A stretch of 64,000 bases of DNA. It comes from Gari tellinella. Its lineage: Eukaryota > Mollusca > Bivalvia > Cardiida > Psammobiidae. Each line of letters begins with the position of its first letter. Positions within the stretch are counted from its first letter, which is position 1. The notes under the pieces are model-generated. The model ran no database searches. It was not told the DNA's origin and was given only the letters and a program-made list of their open reading frames with translations. The DNA lies in contig OV277874.1 in NCBI GenBank assembly GCA_922989275.2, positions 21,192,154 through 21,256,153 of the forward strand, in the 5' to 3' direction. Below are positions 1 through 13,686 of this stretch, one piece after another. The translations under genes and the position numbers were made by a program.

Positions 1-555
1 ATCGTTTTTTACAGATTTCTAGAGTTTTACGCTGCATTATTATTAGTCATTTAATTTAAACCAAAAATCAAATGGATACCAAAGAGCTATGGAGAGTATG
101 TAAGTATTTAATATTAATTATGTTACAAAGTTTTAAACAGCGGTTATTTTATGTAACTTGAAGATGTTGTTTTAATTCTTTCATGGTTTTATGATTGCTT
201 TATTTAAATGTCTGCTTGTGGTTTAAATGTTAGATTGGGTACAGCAATAGGTATGGACGATAGCCTTTACTAAGCGAGGTACGGTGATAGATTTTGACAA
301 GAGCCTTTACTTAGCTAGGTAGGGATGATAAAACTCAACTGTAGAAATGAGAAAAAATAGAGTTGGAGATATCGAAGTACGACTGTAATTACATTATAGT
401 AGGCAGAGAACCAAACTGATTGCATTTTGGTTCCAGTTCCGTAGTCCATACATTAGTTTTGTATTTAGTTCTTCGTTGCAGCGAGATATTTAATGCCGCA
501 GTTGTATAAAAGAAGCAGAATAGCTACATTCCATTGTTAACTGAGAAGTAAATTT
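1..555. other. Unassigned sequence, no gene seen
   Basis: AT-rich sequence with no open frame or recognisable exon. A degenerate direct repeat of about 31 bp (260-290 and 300-330, period 40) shares the string agcctttact. The short open stretch starting at ATG 72 ends at once in a possible 5' splice site (gtaagt near 99), but nothing identifies it as an exon. Confidence 0.3.
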
Positions 556-787
556 TTAACTCATTTTCCCCTGAAACTTCCAATGGACAATTCCAGTTTG
601 TAATAAAGGCTGGTCCATTTTAGACTATTTAGGGGGATTTTTTTGTAATAAATTGCAAAATGACAAACAGTGAAGTCAGGAGCCCTCTGATCAGGGACTT
701 CACTGTTTGCATAGGGCAAGTGTACTCTTCACAGGTACACGTTTGGTAAAGGACGCATATATGCGTCACTAGGGCTCAATGTGTTAA
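556..787. mobile_element. Family B MITE (TTAA-flanked, core I)
   Basis: TTAA at both ends, inner ends starting CTCATT. The left part resembles the end seen in other B copies (tggacaattccagttt). The centre is a palindrome built on GACAAACAGTGAAG and GGAGCCCTCTGATCAGG (core I). Piggy-Bac-like target use (TTAA) is inferred; no coding capacity. Confidence 0.75.
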
Positions 788-1188
788 TGTTATACATTGT
801 GTATGTGTAAAAAATCAATCTCTTTCTTGCTTAATACAAATTTGTATATCACTGTGCAAATAAAAAACAGATATTTCCTCCCCTCTTGAAAATTAAAGCA
901 TGAAGTATATTAAATATTTTTACATGTACATATTAGAAATAAGATGCGTTTTAAAATTTTGACATTCAACCGTTTTGTCAGACGGGCCCCTGGTTGACAT
1001 AACATCCCGGTTATCACCTAATGCCATAATATGTTTTATTTTTCAGAGCATGATTATCAATGTGATTTTTATTTTTTGCCAAACGATACAGTGATATATT
1101 TTTACAGTAAGATTTTAGCTTTAAGTTATTGTAACATTGTTTTGAGGATTATTATTAGTATTGAAGACAGATATCAGCATATTATACC

Positions 1189-1380
1189 CAGGGCTCCAGA
1201 TAAGAGGTAGTTATTTCAACAAATCTAACATTTTCTCACTTATTCAGCACCAAATCCTATGGTGTTACTACTCATTAGAATCGTCTCTTCGAGACGATTC
1301 TAATGAGTAGTGACACCATAGGGTTTAATTCAGAAATAAAGATTTTAGTTTTTGAAAAACTACCCTTATCTGGTGCTCTG
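1189..1380. mobile_element. Family C MITE (CAG...CTG ends, core III) with 7-bp target duplication
   Basis: Starts CAGGGCTCCAGATAAG and ends with its near-complement. It is flanked by the direct repeat TTATACC (1182-1188 and 1381-1387). The centre is a palindrome of about 56 bp around ACTCATTAGAATCGTCTC. hAT-like ends, no ORF. Confidence 0.85.
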
Positions 1381-1443
1381 TTATACCCCTCTATTACAAT
1401 CTCTAAAAAGAAAGCCAATTGATTGTATAAGACAGTTGGAAGC

Positions 1444-1918
1444 TTAACCCATTACTCCTTAGCCTGTTTCTAGTTTTGAAGACAGGTGACCACTTAAAGC
1501 AGGTCAAAAGTAAAGCAGAATGCTTTCTGCTTTACTCTCAGTCTGCTTTAAGCTACCATCTGCTACAATAAATAAAATATTTCTTTTTACACATATTCAT
1601 AACTAAAATGTACAAATTGGAACTATTTTATTCAGTGGAGGAATAATTTAAAGGTGTATTTATGGGGTAATGGGTTAAAGCAAGGGGACAGTAAAACCTG
1701 TTTACGACTCCAATTTATCCCTCTTCTGAAGAAAATATTTCCCAATTTATACAGTTGTGAACATTAGAAATCATTTCTATAATCTAGCAGCTGGTAGTTT
1801 AAAACAGGCTGAAAGTAAAGCAGAATGCGCCTTAAGGCGAATTCTACTTTACTTTCAACCAGTTTTAAATGGCCACCTATCTTCAAAACGTGAAACGGGC
1901 TATGGGGTAATGGGTTAA
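1444..1918. mobile_element. Two adjacent family A MITEs sharing one TTAA
   Basis: Copy 1 is 1444-1678 and copy 2 is 1675-1918, in opposite orientation and sharing TTAA 1675-1678. Both have ends TTAACCCATTACYCC and a central core II palindrome (gcaggctgaaagtaaagcag). The shared TTAA suggests that one copy landed in the other's target duplication. Confidence 0.8.
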
Positions 1919-1954
1919 AAACCTAGTCCTAGCGACAGTTATATTTGCCCTTTA

Positions 1955-2122
1955 CAAATTGTACAGGTGAAGAGAACCCTTGTCGTATGCAAACAGTGCA
2001 TATCCAGAACAGAGGGCTCTTTTAGGAGCCCTTTGATGCCCTCTTTTAGGATCCCTCTGATCTGGGTCTTCACTGTTTGCATAGGATAAGTGTTCCCCTC
2101 ACAGGTACACTGTTTGTTAACG
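1955..2122. mobile_element. Family B fragment with core I
   Basis: Core I hairpin (gcaaacagtg... and its complement, 1988-2082) with the B-type flank gtacac/ttgtcctatgc on the right. The TTAA ends are not both intact. Confidence 0.6.
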
Positions 2123-2128
2123 TCCAGG

Positions 2129-2312
2129 GGCCCGTTTCATAAAAATTTCTTACGACAAATGTTTTTGTATGAATTATTATTTATTTCTCCATCTTATCCT
2201 GTCTTGTGATATCTCTTTGGAATCGTCTTGAAAAGACGATTTCAAAGAGATGTCACAAGACAGGATTAGATAAGAGAAATCAGAAATTTAATGTATTTTT
2301 ATGAAACGGGCC
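2129..2312. mobile_element. Family K MITE (GGCCCGTTTCAT ends, core III-like)
   Basis: Perfect 18-bp terminal inverted repeat GGCCCGTTTCATAAAAAT. The centre is a long palindrome (gtcttgtgatatctctttgg and its complement) with apex AATCGTCTT, closely similar to the apex of family C. No clear target duplication. Confidence 0.75.
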
Positions 2313-2444
2313 ACAGTATATTAATAGGTTTGAATGATTTCATTAGCCAGCGTAATTGTTATAGGTAGATATTCATAGTGGGTGGAGTTTAATATATGAG
2401 CAAGTTTCTTTCCCACCATAGACCTGTTTCAACTATAATCATTT

Positions 2445-2768
2445 GTTTTGCAAACAGTGTAGACCCAGATCAGAGGGCTCCTAGGAGCCCTCTTATCTGA
2501 GTCTACACTGTTTGCTAGTTTAGACCAGTATTTATTAAATTACCCATAATTCCAAGTATACTGGTTCATGTTTTGGTAACTTAAAAGACGAGTTATTTGG
2601 TGTTGAAAGACTAAGGGCAAAATACTGAATTGTAGCAGATGGTAGCTAAAAAGCAGGTTAAAAGTAAAGCAGAATGTGACTGAAGGCGCATTCTGCTTTA
2701 CTTTAAATTTGCTTTAAATGTTCACCTATCTTCAATACTAGAAACAGGCTATGGGGTAAACAGTTAAT
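2445..2768. mobile_element. Family L MITE (core I) joined to half a family A copy
   Basis: A core I hairpin (2451-2514) is followed by the L flank (ttaccca...ggtgttgaaag). A right half of family A (2634-2768) with its core II palindrome follows. The junction is degenerate, so element boundaries are approximate. Confidence 0.6.
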
Positions 2769-2894
2769 TGTTGCAAAAGCATTTGTTGAGTAGTTTTCAT
2801 GGATGCAGATATTCCATATTATGTCTTTCATTGAGTAAAACTTACATTCCCTCATTCCCATTCCTTTCCATTTAAAATATTGACCTACAACTTA

Positions 2895-3389
2895 CAGTAG
2901 GGAAAAAGTTGATCTTTACCAATAAACGTGTTTACGCTGAAACTAATATTTCTATTGCACACAGTTTGGAGCCACATCAGACGCCGGGTAACCCAACGTC
3001 TGATCAGGCTCCAAATGGTTTGCCACTAAGGTAAACATGCATTGTCAGAATTTTCAAATGTTGTACTTTTCTACGTTTTAGTGTATTGCGTTTACCTATC
3101 ATTTGCATTTAACCCTTTACCCCATAGAAGCGACTTTTAGCGAATATGATTTATACCTCCGCTGAAGAAAATAATTCCAATTTAATCAGTCATGAATATA
3201 TATTATAGGGATTTTTTTCTATATATTCTAGCACAGGATAGCTTAAAGCAGGCTGAAAGTAAAGCAGAATGCGCCTTAAGCGCATTCTGCTTTACTTTCA
3301 ACCTGCTTTAAGTAGTAACTTATTTTCAATTTTAGAAATAGGCTATCAGGTAAAGGGTTAAAGGGGAAAGAACAACGTTTTCCACATTG
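2895..3389. mobile_element. Family F MITE (TA-flanked, core I) split by a family A insertion
   Basis: Left end CAGTAGGGAAAA preceded by TA; right end GTTTTCCACATTG followed by TA. The core I palindrome around GACGCCGGGTAACCC is at 2958-3022. A complete family A element sits at TTAA 3109-3361, so the F copy is older. Confidence 0.75.
3109..3361. mobile_element. Family A MITE nested in family F
   Basis: TTAA on both sides, ends CCCTTTACC, core II palindrome at about 3239-3313. Intact copy with hallmark flank gaagaaaata. Confidence 0.8.
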
Positions 3390-3661
3390 TATATGAAGTT
3401 GGGCTTACAGAGAGAAGGAGCCTTCTGATCAGGGTCTGCATTATTTTGTCAAGTTTCAAAGTAACAGTAGAATTCATCATGTATTCTACAAAATCTATTT
3501 GCCCATTTTTGATTGGTTAAGTTTGCCACATGTGACAGTTTTTATATGCTGCAAATGTCATCTCAGTTGGTCTCATTAGCCAATAAGATTTCTGGAAATA
3601 GATGTGTTATATACCAGTGATGAGTTCGGTAAAGAATTCGATGGCCATCAATTGCTAGTTA

Positions 3662-3895
3662 GCTAGTTAGAAAACGTAATTATTTCGTTCAAACGCTAAC
3701 GCATTGCAATAAAATATAGAAAATTACAACCTTTTTACAATGCCGACTACCAGTTTCAATTTGAGTGGCAAACAGTTTGGAGCCTGATCGGACGCCGGGT
3801 TACCCGGCGTCTGATCTGGCTCCAAACTGTTTGCAACGAAAATAATAGTTGAAGCGTAACCGAGGTTATTTGGAAAGAAAATGTATTCTCTACTG
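3662..3895. mobile_element. Family F MITE (inverted copy), core I
   Basis: Right end TTCTCTACTG is followed by TA. The perfect core I palindrome at 3768-3834 centres on GCCGGGTTACCCGGC. The sequence outside its right end (cacggggcacaaactgc) recurs, inverted, outside the F copy at 63.7 kb. Confidence 0.75.
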
Positions 3896-4265
3896 TACTC
3901 TGCACACGGGGCACAAACTGCTAACTTAAACTGCAAACAGTGGTAATTGAACATGCTACAGGCACTGTCATAACCTAGTATGATACAGAAGAAGGCTGCC
4001 GTGTAACCTTTTCAGGGATTTGGATTGATGGATAAATCCATCATAAAATGATGTTGTTGTACATCAGTCAAAGTACTGAAAAGGTTAAAATATTTGGTAT
4101 TTTGGTCAGGGTTCAAATTTCTAGATCATTGCCTCATACTTTTAGATTGATATAAATGAGATGATGATCTGGCAACTTGTCTCCTGGAGTTGTGATATGA
4201 CTGAAATACTGTCAAATTGACTTCAAACCCTGTATCAACAACAATTGTAGACCAGGCCTCAAGGT

Positions 4266-4395
4266 TTTAAAGAGTTTGAGTTGAGTCTGATTTTAGTCTC
4301 AAACATTTAATTGGTCAGATTTGAGCATAATCTCAAATCTGACCAATCAAATGCTTGAGAACGAACTCAGACTTAACTCAAATGCTTTATAGCCT
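4266..4395. repeat. Fold-back repeat of about 130 bp
   Basis: Two inverted arms (gagttgagtctga... and its complement; central arms attggtcagatttgag) separated by a 6-nt loop. Half of the same element recurs at 12546-12597. Likely a small fold-back transposon. Confidence 0.7.
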
Positions 4396-4632
4396 TAGAC
4401 CCAAGTTCATGTACTTAGTTTAACCCAGACACTAGTTCAGAGTGAGAGTGTGTTGTTTTATTTTTAGGTTTTATTCACTTGTCTGAATTTTGCACAGCAA
4501 TAAACAAGAAATCCAGTACTGCCTTGTCTTCTTACAGTGACAGTTTTACCTGTGTATCCCGAGTCCTATACTCATTGAATTTGACAGGGACTCGTTATTT
4601 GAAAAATTGCCCCATACCTTTTCTGGCCTTTA

Positions 4633-4871
4633 TTAAACCTTTACTCTATAGTTACACGTTTTTATGCCCTGAAGTGAATAGTTCCACTTTATAGTCATAA
4701 TATGCAACATCAGAAACACTTTCAATATCCTAGCAAATAGTAGCTTAAAGCAGGTTGAAAGTAAAGCAGAATGTGCCTTTAGGCACATTCTGCTTTACTT
4801 TCAACCTGCTTTAAGTGGTCACCTATCTTCAAAATTAGAAATAAATTATGGGATTTTGCACTAATTTTTAA
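4633..4871. mobile_element. Family A MITE, decayed ends, intact core II
   Basis: TTAA-bounded region with A-type internal motifs and a near-perfect core II palindrome at 4742-4815. The outer ends have several substitutions, so it is an old copy. Confidence 0.65.
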
Positions 4872-5094
4872 TCTCAAGGACTCCATGATTGGCTCAAGGA
4901 CTCATTGTTTGAAAGAATGTGCATCCCGAGAACTCATTCATCTGATTTCAAAAAATATAACTGTTCTTATGGTGTGCCTGTCCAGTGTCCACAACACCTA
5001 ATGCACAACACGGTGTATGATCCGGATCCAGACCATTTGCTGGGTAAGGCAGTGATAGGGTGCAACCCCTATAAATGGCCCAGTGCAAAGTCCA

Positions 5095-5225
5095 AAAGTC
5101 TAAATATAGGTTAGACTGCATTAGGAGTCTAGGACAAGTCTTCATGAAATAGACGAGGCGGAGCGTTAGCAGAGCCCGTCAATTTCACGAAGATTTGTCC
5201 TTTGCAGTCTAACTGATTTAGACCT
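5095..5225. repeat. Fold-back repeat of about 130 bp
   Basis: Nested inverted arms gtctaaat / atttagac, gttagactgca / tgcagtctaac and aggacaag / tttgtcct, with a GC-rich apex (gacgaggcggagc). No ORF. Palindromic MITE type. Confidence 0.7.
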
Positions 5226-5437
5226 ACCATAAATCCAAATAAGGAATATTGTTTACTAAGCTATGTCACTATGTGATGTGCATTTGGTGGTTACTTTTCT
5301 ATACACGTGCATGAGTCAGCTGTTTTAAGCTGCCAGCAACAATAATCTACCAAATTTTCCTCACAAAAATTTCATATTCCTCCACTGTACAAAATAGTTC
5401 CACTTTATACAATCAAGAATATGCATAAAAAGAAATA

Positions 5438-5794
5438 CAGCGTTCCCTCTCTACAAAGACACCCAATGGGAGACAAAAAATATGTGCGTTGTTCGGAGGG
5501 AGTCGTTGTAGGGAGGGAATTTGGCTTACATTTGCAAACAGCTTAAATCCAGATCAGACGCCGCGTGATGCGGCGTCTAATCTGGATTCAAGCTGTTTGC
5601 CATTCGTCATTATGTTTTTACTGTCAAAATGGTTCATATGTAAATTTGAGAAAAACAGCAGACGACAATTTTAAATAGACTATATTGCAGTCGTGAAAAG
5701 GTTGGACATAATTATATTGTTTTTGGAACAGCGGCAATCGTCGTTATAAGGAGGGAACCGTTGTTGGGAGGGCCGTTGTAGAGAGGGAACGCTG
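5438..5794. mobile_element. Family E MITE (TA-flanked, core I) inside a family A remnant
   Basis: Ends CAGCGTTCCCTCTCTACAA and its complement, each flanked by TA. The core I palindrome is at 5535-5600 (apex gccgcgtgatgcggc). The flanks on both sides (5340-5437, 5795-5870) are pieces of a family A element. Confidence 0.8.
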
Positions 5795-5917
5795 TATTTC
5801 CAATGGGTTAAAGTAAGATGTAAAGGAGCTTTCTGCTTTACTTTCGTCATGCTTTAAGTGCTATATTGCTTTAATAAACACATATACAGTGGTGATTAGG
5901 AATGATGGCAATGAAGA

Positions 5918-6970
5918 CAAGAGGCCCATGCTGGCCTAAATATCGCTCACCTGGAAAAACCAACACAAGGGTCACATGACCCCTGGGGTGGGATCACTTT
6001 AACCCCAGAGACATAATTTCAAAAATCTTGCTGATGAACATGAAAATTAAGTGTGCTGTCAAATATTTGTACATGGATGGTTTCAGACAGGAAGACTTTT
6101 CATTAAAAAAATAATATTTGTAGCTAATATGACCCAGGTATGCAACAGACCCGAACCATTTCAGCAATATTGGTAAAGAACATCTAAAAGTGTCACTATG
6201 CTAAATATCAAAGCTCTTGCCATAGTAGTTTCAGAGAAGAATATTTCACTACATAACTCTATGTAAAACTGCGACCCCTAGGGCCTTGGCACTTTTAACT
6301 CAAGGGGCATAATTTGAACAATCTTGATAGAGGACCTAAAGATGATGCATTGTGCCAAATATGTAAGCTCAGGTACTGTGGTTTCAGACAAGAAGATTTT
6401 TAAAGATTTCATTGAAAAAATCTATTTTTAGCTCCTGTGACCTAGATATGCAACTGACCAGAACCATATTTACAATATTGGTTAAGGGCCTTTAGAAGTG
6501 TCATCATACCAAATATTAAAGCTCTGACCATATTAGTTTCAGAGATAAAGATGTTTGAAGATTTCACTATATAACTGTAAAATTACGACCCCCCAGGGCG
6601 GGGTCATTTTTGACTCAGGGGACATAATTTGAACAATCTTGATAGAGGACCTGAAGACGATGCTTTGTGCAAAATATCTAAGCTCAGGGTACTGTGGTTT
6701 CAGACAAGAAGATTTTTTAAGTTTTCATTGAAAAAATCTATTTTTAGCTCCTTTGACCTAGATATGCAACGGACCGAAAATGTTTGAACAATTTTGAAAG
6801 AGGACCATATAAGGATCATTCAGGCCAAGTTTGGTAAAAATCTATCCAGTTGTTTGGGAGAAGATGTCGTTTAAAGAAATTGTTGACGACGAACGACACA
6901 TGGACGAACGAACGACAGAGGACGATCAAAATAACTCACCTTGGCACTACGTGCCAGGTAAGCTAAAAAG
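5918..6970. mobile_element. Family I hairpin-ended repeat, about 1.05 kb
   Basis: 5' end with stem GGCCC/TGGCC then atcgctcacctgg. Two or three diverged internal copies of a block of about 310 bp (cataatttgaacaatcttga). The end carries the complement of ctcacctgg, a stem ttggcac/gtgccag and gctaaaaag. No ORF. It could be a non-autonomous Helitron-like element, since hairpin plus CTAA end fits, but this is inference. Confidence 0.6.
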
Positions 6971-7335
6971 GGTTAACTCTTTCAACACAAAGTAACTCTT
7001 GTGGGTTATTATGTTCCCTTGTGGATCTTTTTATGCCCCTGAGACAATCAGTCGGGCTGTACTGTGTTACCCCTGTCCGTTCATCTGTCCCACATACAGT
7101 ACATACTTTGTCCCGCTAACTTCTCCTACAGTTTTCAAGCTAAAACCTTAATACTTGGCAGAGTATACTCATCACTAGGGTTGAATGTGTTAATAAATAC
7201 TGCTCTAAATTAGCAAACAGTGTAGACCCTGATCAGAGGGCAGGAGCCCTCTGATCTGGGTCTACACTGTTTGCAAATGTAATGAGTATATTTTGAAGTT
7301 GAACTGGTACATGGTGTTGAGAGAATTAACTACGG
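6971..7335. mobile_element. Family L pieces with a core I hairpin
   Basis: 6971-7045 is an L left end (ttaactctttcaacacaaag). The core I palindrome at 7212-7276 is followed by the L flank ending ggtgttgagagaattaa. Confidence 0.55.
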
Positions 7336-7539
7336 GACAATACAAATGCTCACTTACTAAGATAGGGCTCAAAGAAACAAAACTAACCTGTTACTAGATT
7401 GTTTATAGCTTTATGGATATGGCAAAGTACATTCTGACTACACTACAAACAGATACAGTATTGAAGGTAAAAACCATCATGTCCGTTCACAATCATACAC
7501 AACTTGTTTTGCTTCGATATTTAGAACATCTAGTAAATG

Positions 7540-7965
7540 TGTATAAAAATTGAATATGCAGCATAAGAAATGTTTCCTATATCCTAGCAGATGGTAGTGT
7601 AAAGCAGGCTGAAAGTAAAGTAGAATGCTCCTTAACCCATTACCCCATAAATATGCCTTTTTACCCCTTTAATTATTTCCTCCACTGAAGAAAATTGTTT
7701 CATTTTATACAGTCTTAATATGTTTGATAAGAAATACTTTCTATATTTTAGCAAACGTTAGCTTAAAGCAGCCTAAAAGTAAAGCAGAATGTGCCTTAAG
7801 GCATATTCTGCTTTACTTTCAACCTGCTTTAAGTGGTCACCTGTATTCAAAACTAGAAATAGACTATGGGGTGATTGGTTAAGAAAGATTCTGTTTTACT
7901 TTCAGCCTTCTCTAAGCAATCATCAGTCTTCAATACTGAAAAGTTCGAAAACAAGCTAGATAGCG
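7540..7965. mobile_element. Family A MITE with a second A inserted in the apex of its core
   Basis: The outer copy's core II is cut exactly at its apex TTAA (cttaa of ...gctccTTAAg). A complete inner A element occupies 7632-7882 with TTAA at each end. This shows that the apex of core II can itself serve as an insertion target. Confidence 0.75.
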
Positions 7966-8057
7966 TGAGGGAGGGTTTAAATTAATTATCCAAAGTTTCT
8001 TTCTCTCTGATGAGGCTTAGCTGTTAATGAAGTATAAATTATCTGGCTATTCATGGC

Positions 8058-8325
8058 TCAAGATAAGAGGGAGTAAACTGAACAAAGACAACAACTGTCC
8101 CGCTCATGAAAACACCAAACCCTATGGTGTTCAAGGCTCCAGATAAGAAGGAGGGAAGTGAACAAATCCAACATTGTGTCACTCATTTCATCTCCAAACT
8201 CTATGTATTACTACTCATTAGAATCATCTCAAAGGGAAGATTCTATTGAGTAGTGACACAATAGGGTTTAATGCAGAAATAAAGATTTTAATTTTTTAAA
8301 TACTCCCCTTATCTAAGGCCCTATT
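8058..8325. mobile_element. Family C copies downstream of HINT1
   Basis: A truncated C start (ctcaagataagaggg) at 8058-8126 is followed by a fuller but decayed C element (8128-8325) with its core III palindrome. It lies just past the HINT1 stop codon and so probably forms part of, or ends, its 3' UTR. Confidence 0.65.
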
Positions 8326-8341
8326 TCCAAGTATTTTTTCT

Positions 8342-12295
<3,954 letters not shown>

Positions 12296-12301
12296 TTTTA
12301 G

Positions 12302-12307
12302 CACGTG
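12302..12307. promoter_or_regulatory. CACGTG E-box next to HINT1 start
   Basis: Palindromic CACGTG located 7 bp upstream of the HINT1 ATG. bHLH-type factors (USF, MYC/MAX class) bind this motif. Function here is inferred from position only. Confidence 0.4.
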
Positions 12308-12417
12308 TTCGATTTACACTTTAGAAAAGGTAAAACAAAAAGTAGAACATGTTCCAAGGTTATGGCCGATGGGTTGCTCGTTCTCCCTCAATGATTTGAT
12401 TGGTCAAAAGTTGAGCT

Positions 12418-12448
12418 GTCTTCTTCTTCTTCTTCTTCTTCTTCTTCA
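12418..12448. repeat. (TTC)n microsatellite
   Basis: About nine uninterrupted TTC units just upstream of HINT1. Possibly the tail of a decayed LINE, as at 19.77 kb. Confidence 0.8.
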
Positions 12449-12619
12449 TTAATGGCTAACATTCAATACTGACTATAATGGTTAAAATACAGAAATGCTG
12501 GGTAGTCATGAGCTACTCAGTCCATCCAATAACTACCCAATTTTGCTCAAATCTGACCAATCAAATGCTTGAGAACGATATCAGACTTAACTCAATCACT
12601 TTAAGATATAACATTGGGC

Positions 12620-12790
12620 CAAGAGTGGTAATTAGTAAGTAGGCATGTCGGATTCTGTCGGCGGCAGTGATCCAGCGGTAATGTAATGCTCTAGACTACG
12701 ATACCAGGGGCCGTGAGTTCGATCACCCGCCGAACCAGTGGCCTGCATGACTATGGGGATTTCTCGTATGTTGGCAGTGCTCAATATTTT
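12620..12790 (+). mobile_element. tRNA-derived SINE
   Basis: tRNA-like head at about 12657-12737. A CGGCGG/CCGCCG acceptor-like stem flanks an A-box-like stretch (tgatccagcggtaatg) and a B-box-like gagttcgatcacc. An unrelated tail follows. It does not fold as a full functional tRNA, so it is called a SINE. Confidence 0.55.
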
Positions 12791-12895
12791 AGGCAAGATG
12801 GCTCAATGATTGGGCTTTTTAAAATCTTATATGAATAATTATTATGTTTATCTCGTACAGCGTTGGAACGCTACAAAGTCTCCATGGTAGGGAAA

Positions 12896-13150
12896 CAGGG
12901 CTTCCATTTCTCCGGATTTTTCCTAAATCTTCGGATTTTTTTCTAATACATGGTAGCTTAAAACAGGCTGAAAGTAAAGCAGAATGCGCATTAAGGCGCA
13001 CTCTGCTTGACTTTCAGCCTGCTTTAAGCAGCAACGTATTCACAAAACTAGAAACAGGTGAAGGGGAAAAGGTACGATTCGTAAAATCGCACTTGAAAAA
13101 TGCAAATTTGGAAATCTTAGGATTTTTTATGTCAACTTATGGCAGCCCTG
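12896..13150. mobile_element. Family M MITE (CAGGGCTGCCAT ends) with core II and 6-bp target duplication
   Basis: Ends CAGGGCTTCCATTTCTCC and the complement of CAGGGCTGCCATAAG, flanked by GGGAAA (12890-12895, 13151-13156). The centre holds the core II palindrome also found in families A and D. Confidence 0.8.
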
Positions 13151-13376
13151 GGGAAACGTCATGAAATCTAAATATCTATGACCTATCTCATAGATAAAAC
13201 AAACCCAAGCTCATGTCTAAAGTTATAGATCTAAATTAAATAATTAGATTAATTTTCTTGCTTCATAATGTAGAATGTTTAAAATGCGAAATTATTTGCA
13301 AAATGTCATGGTCTGCCATGCACCATGTGGCAACCATGAATCCAGATTCAAGATGCAACAGTATGTGTGGTTGTGT

Positions 13377-13587
13377 CAGGGCTGCCATAAGTTGACCATG
13401 AAAAATTCTAATATTTACATTTTTTCTATTTTTCAAGCGCAATTATTTAAATCAGGTTGGAAGTTAAGAAGAATGCGCAAGAAGAATGCGCATTAAGGCG
13501 CATTCCGGCACTTTCAGCCTGCTTTAAGCTACCATGTACTAGAAAAAATCCGAAGATTTAGGAAAATCCGGAGAAATGGCAGCCCTG
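13377..13587. mobile_element. Family M MITE with rearranged core II
   Basis: CAGGGCTGCCATAAGTTGAC at the left and GGAGAAATGGCAGCCCTG at the right. The core has a small internal duplication (gaagaatgcgcaagaagaatgcgc). No clear target duplication. Confidence 0.75.
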
Positions 13588-13686
13588 TATTTTCAATGGT
13601 CAAAGTCAACAAACTGGCGTGCAACATGCTGTACTCACCAATGCGCATCAACATGTAAGGATGATCCTAGTTACATCTTGAACTAA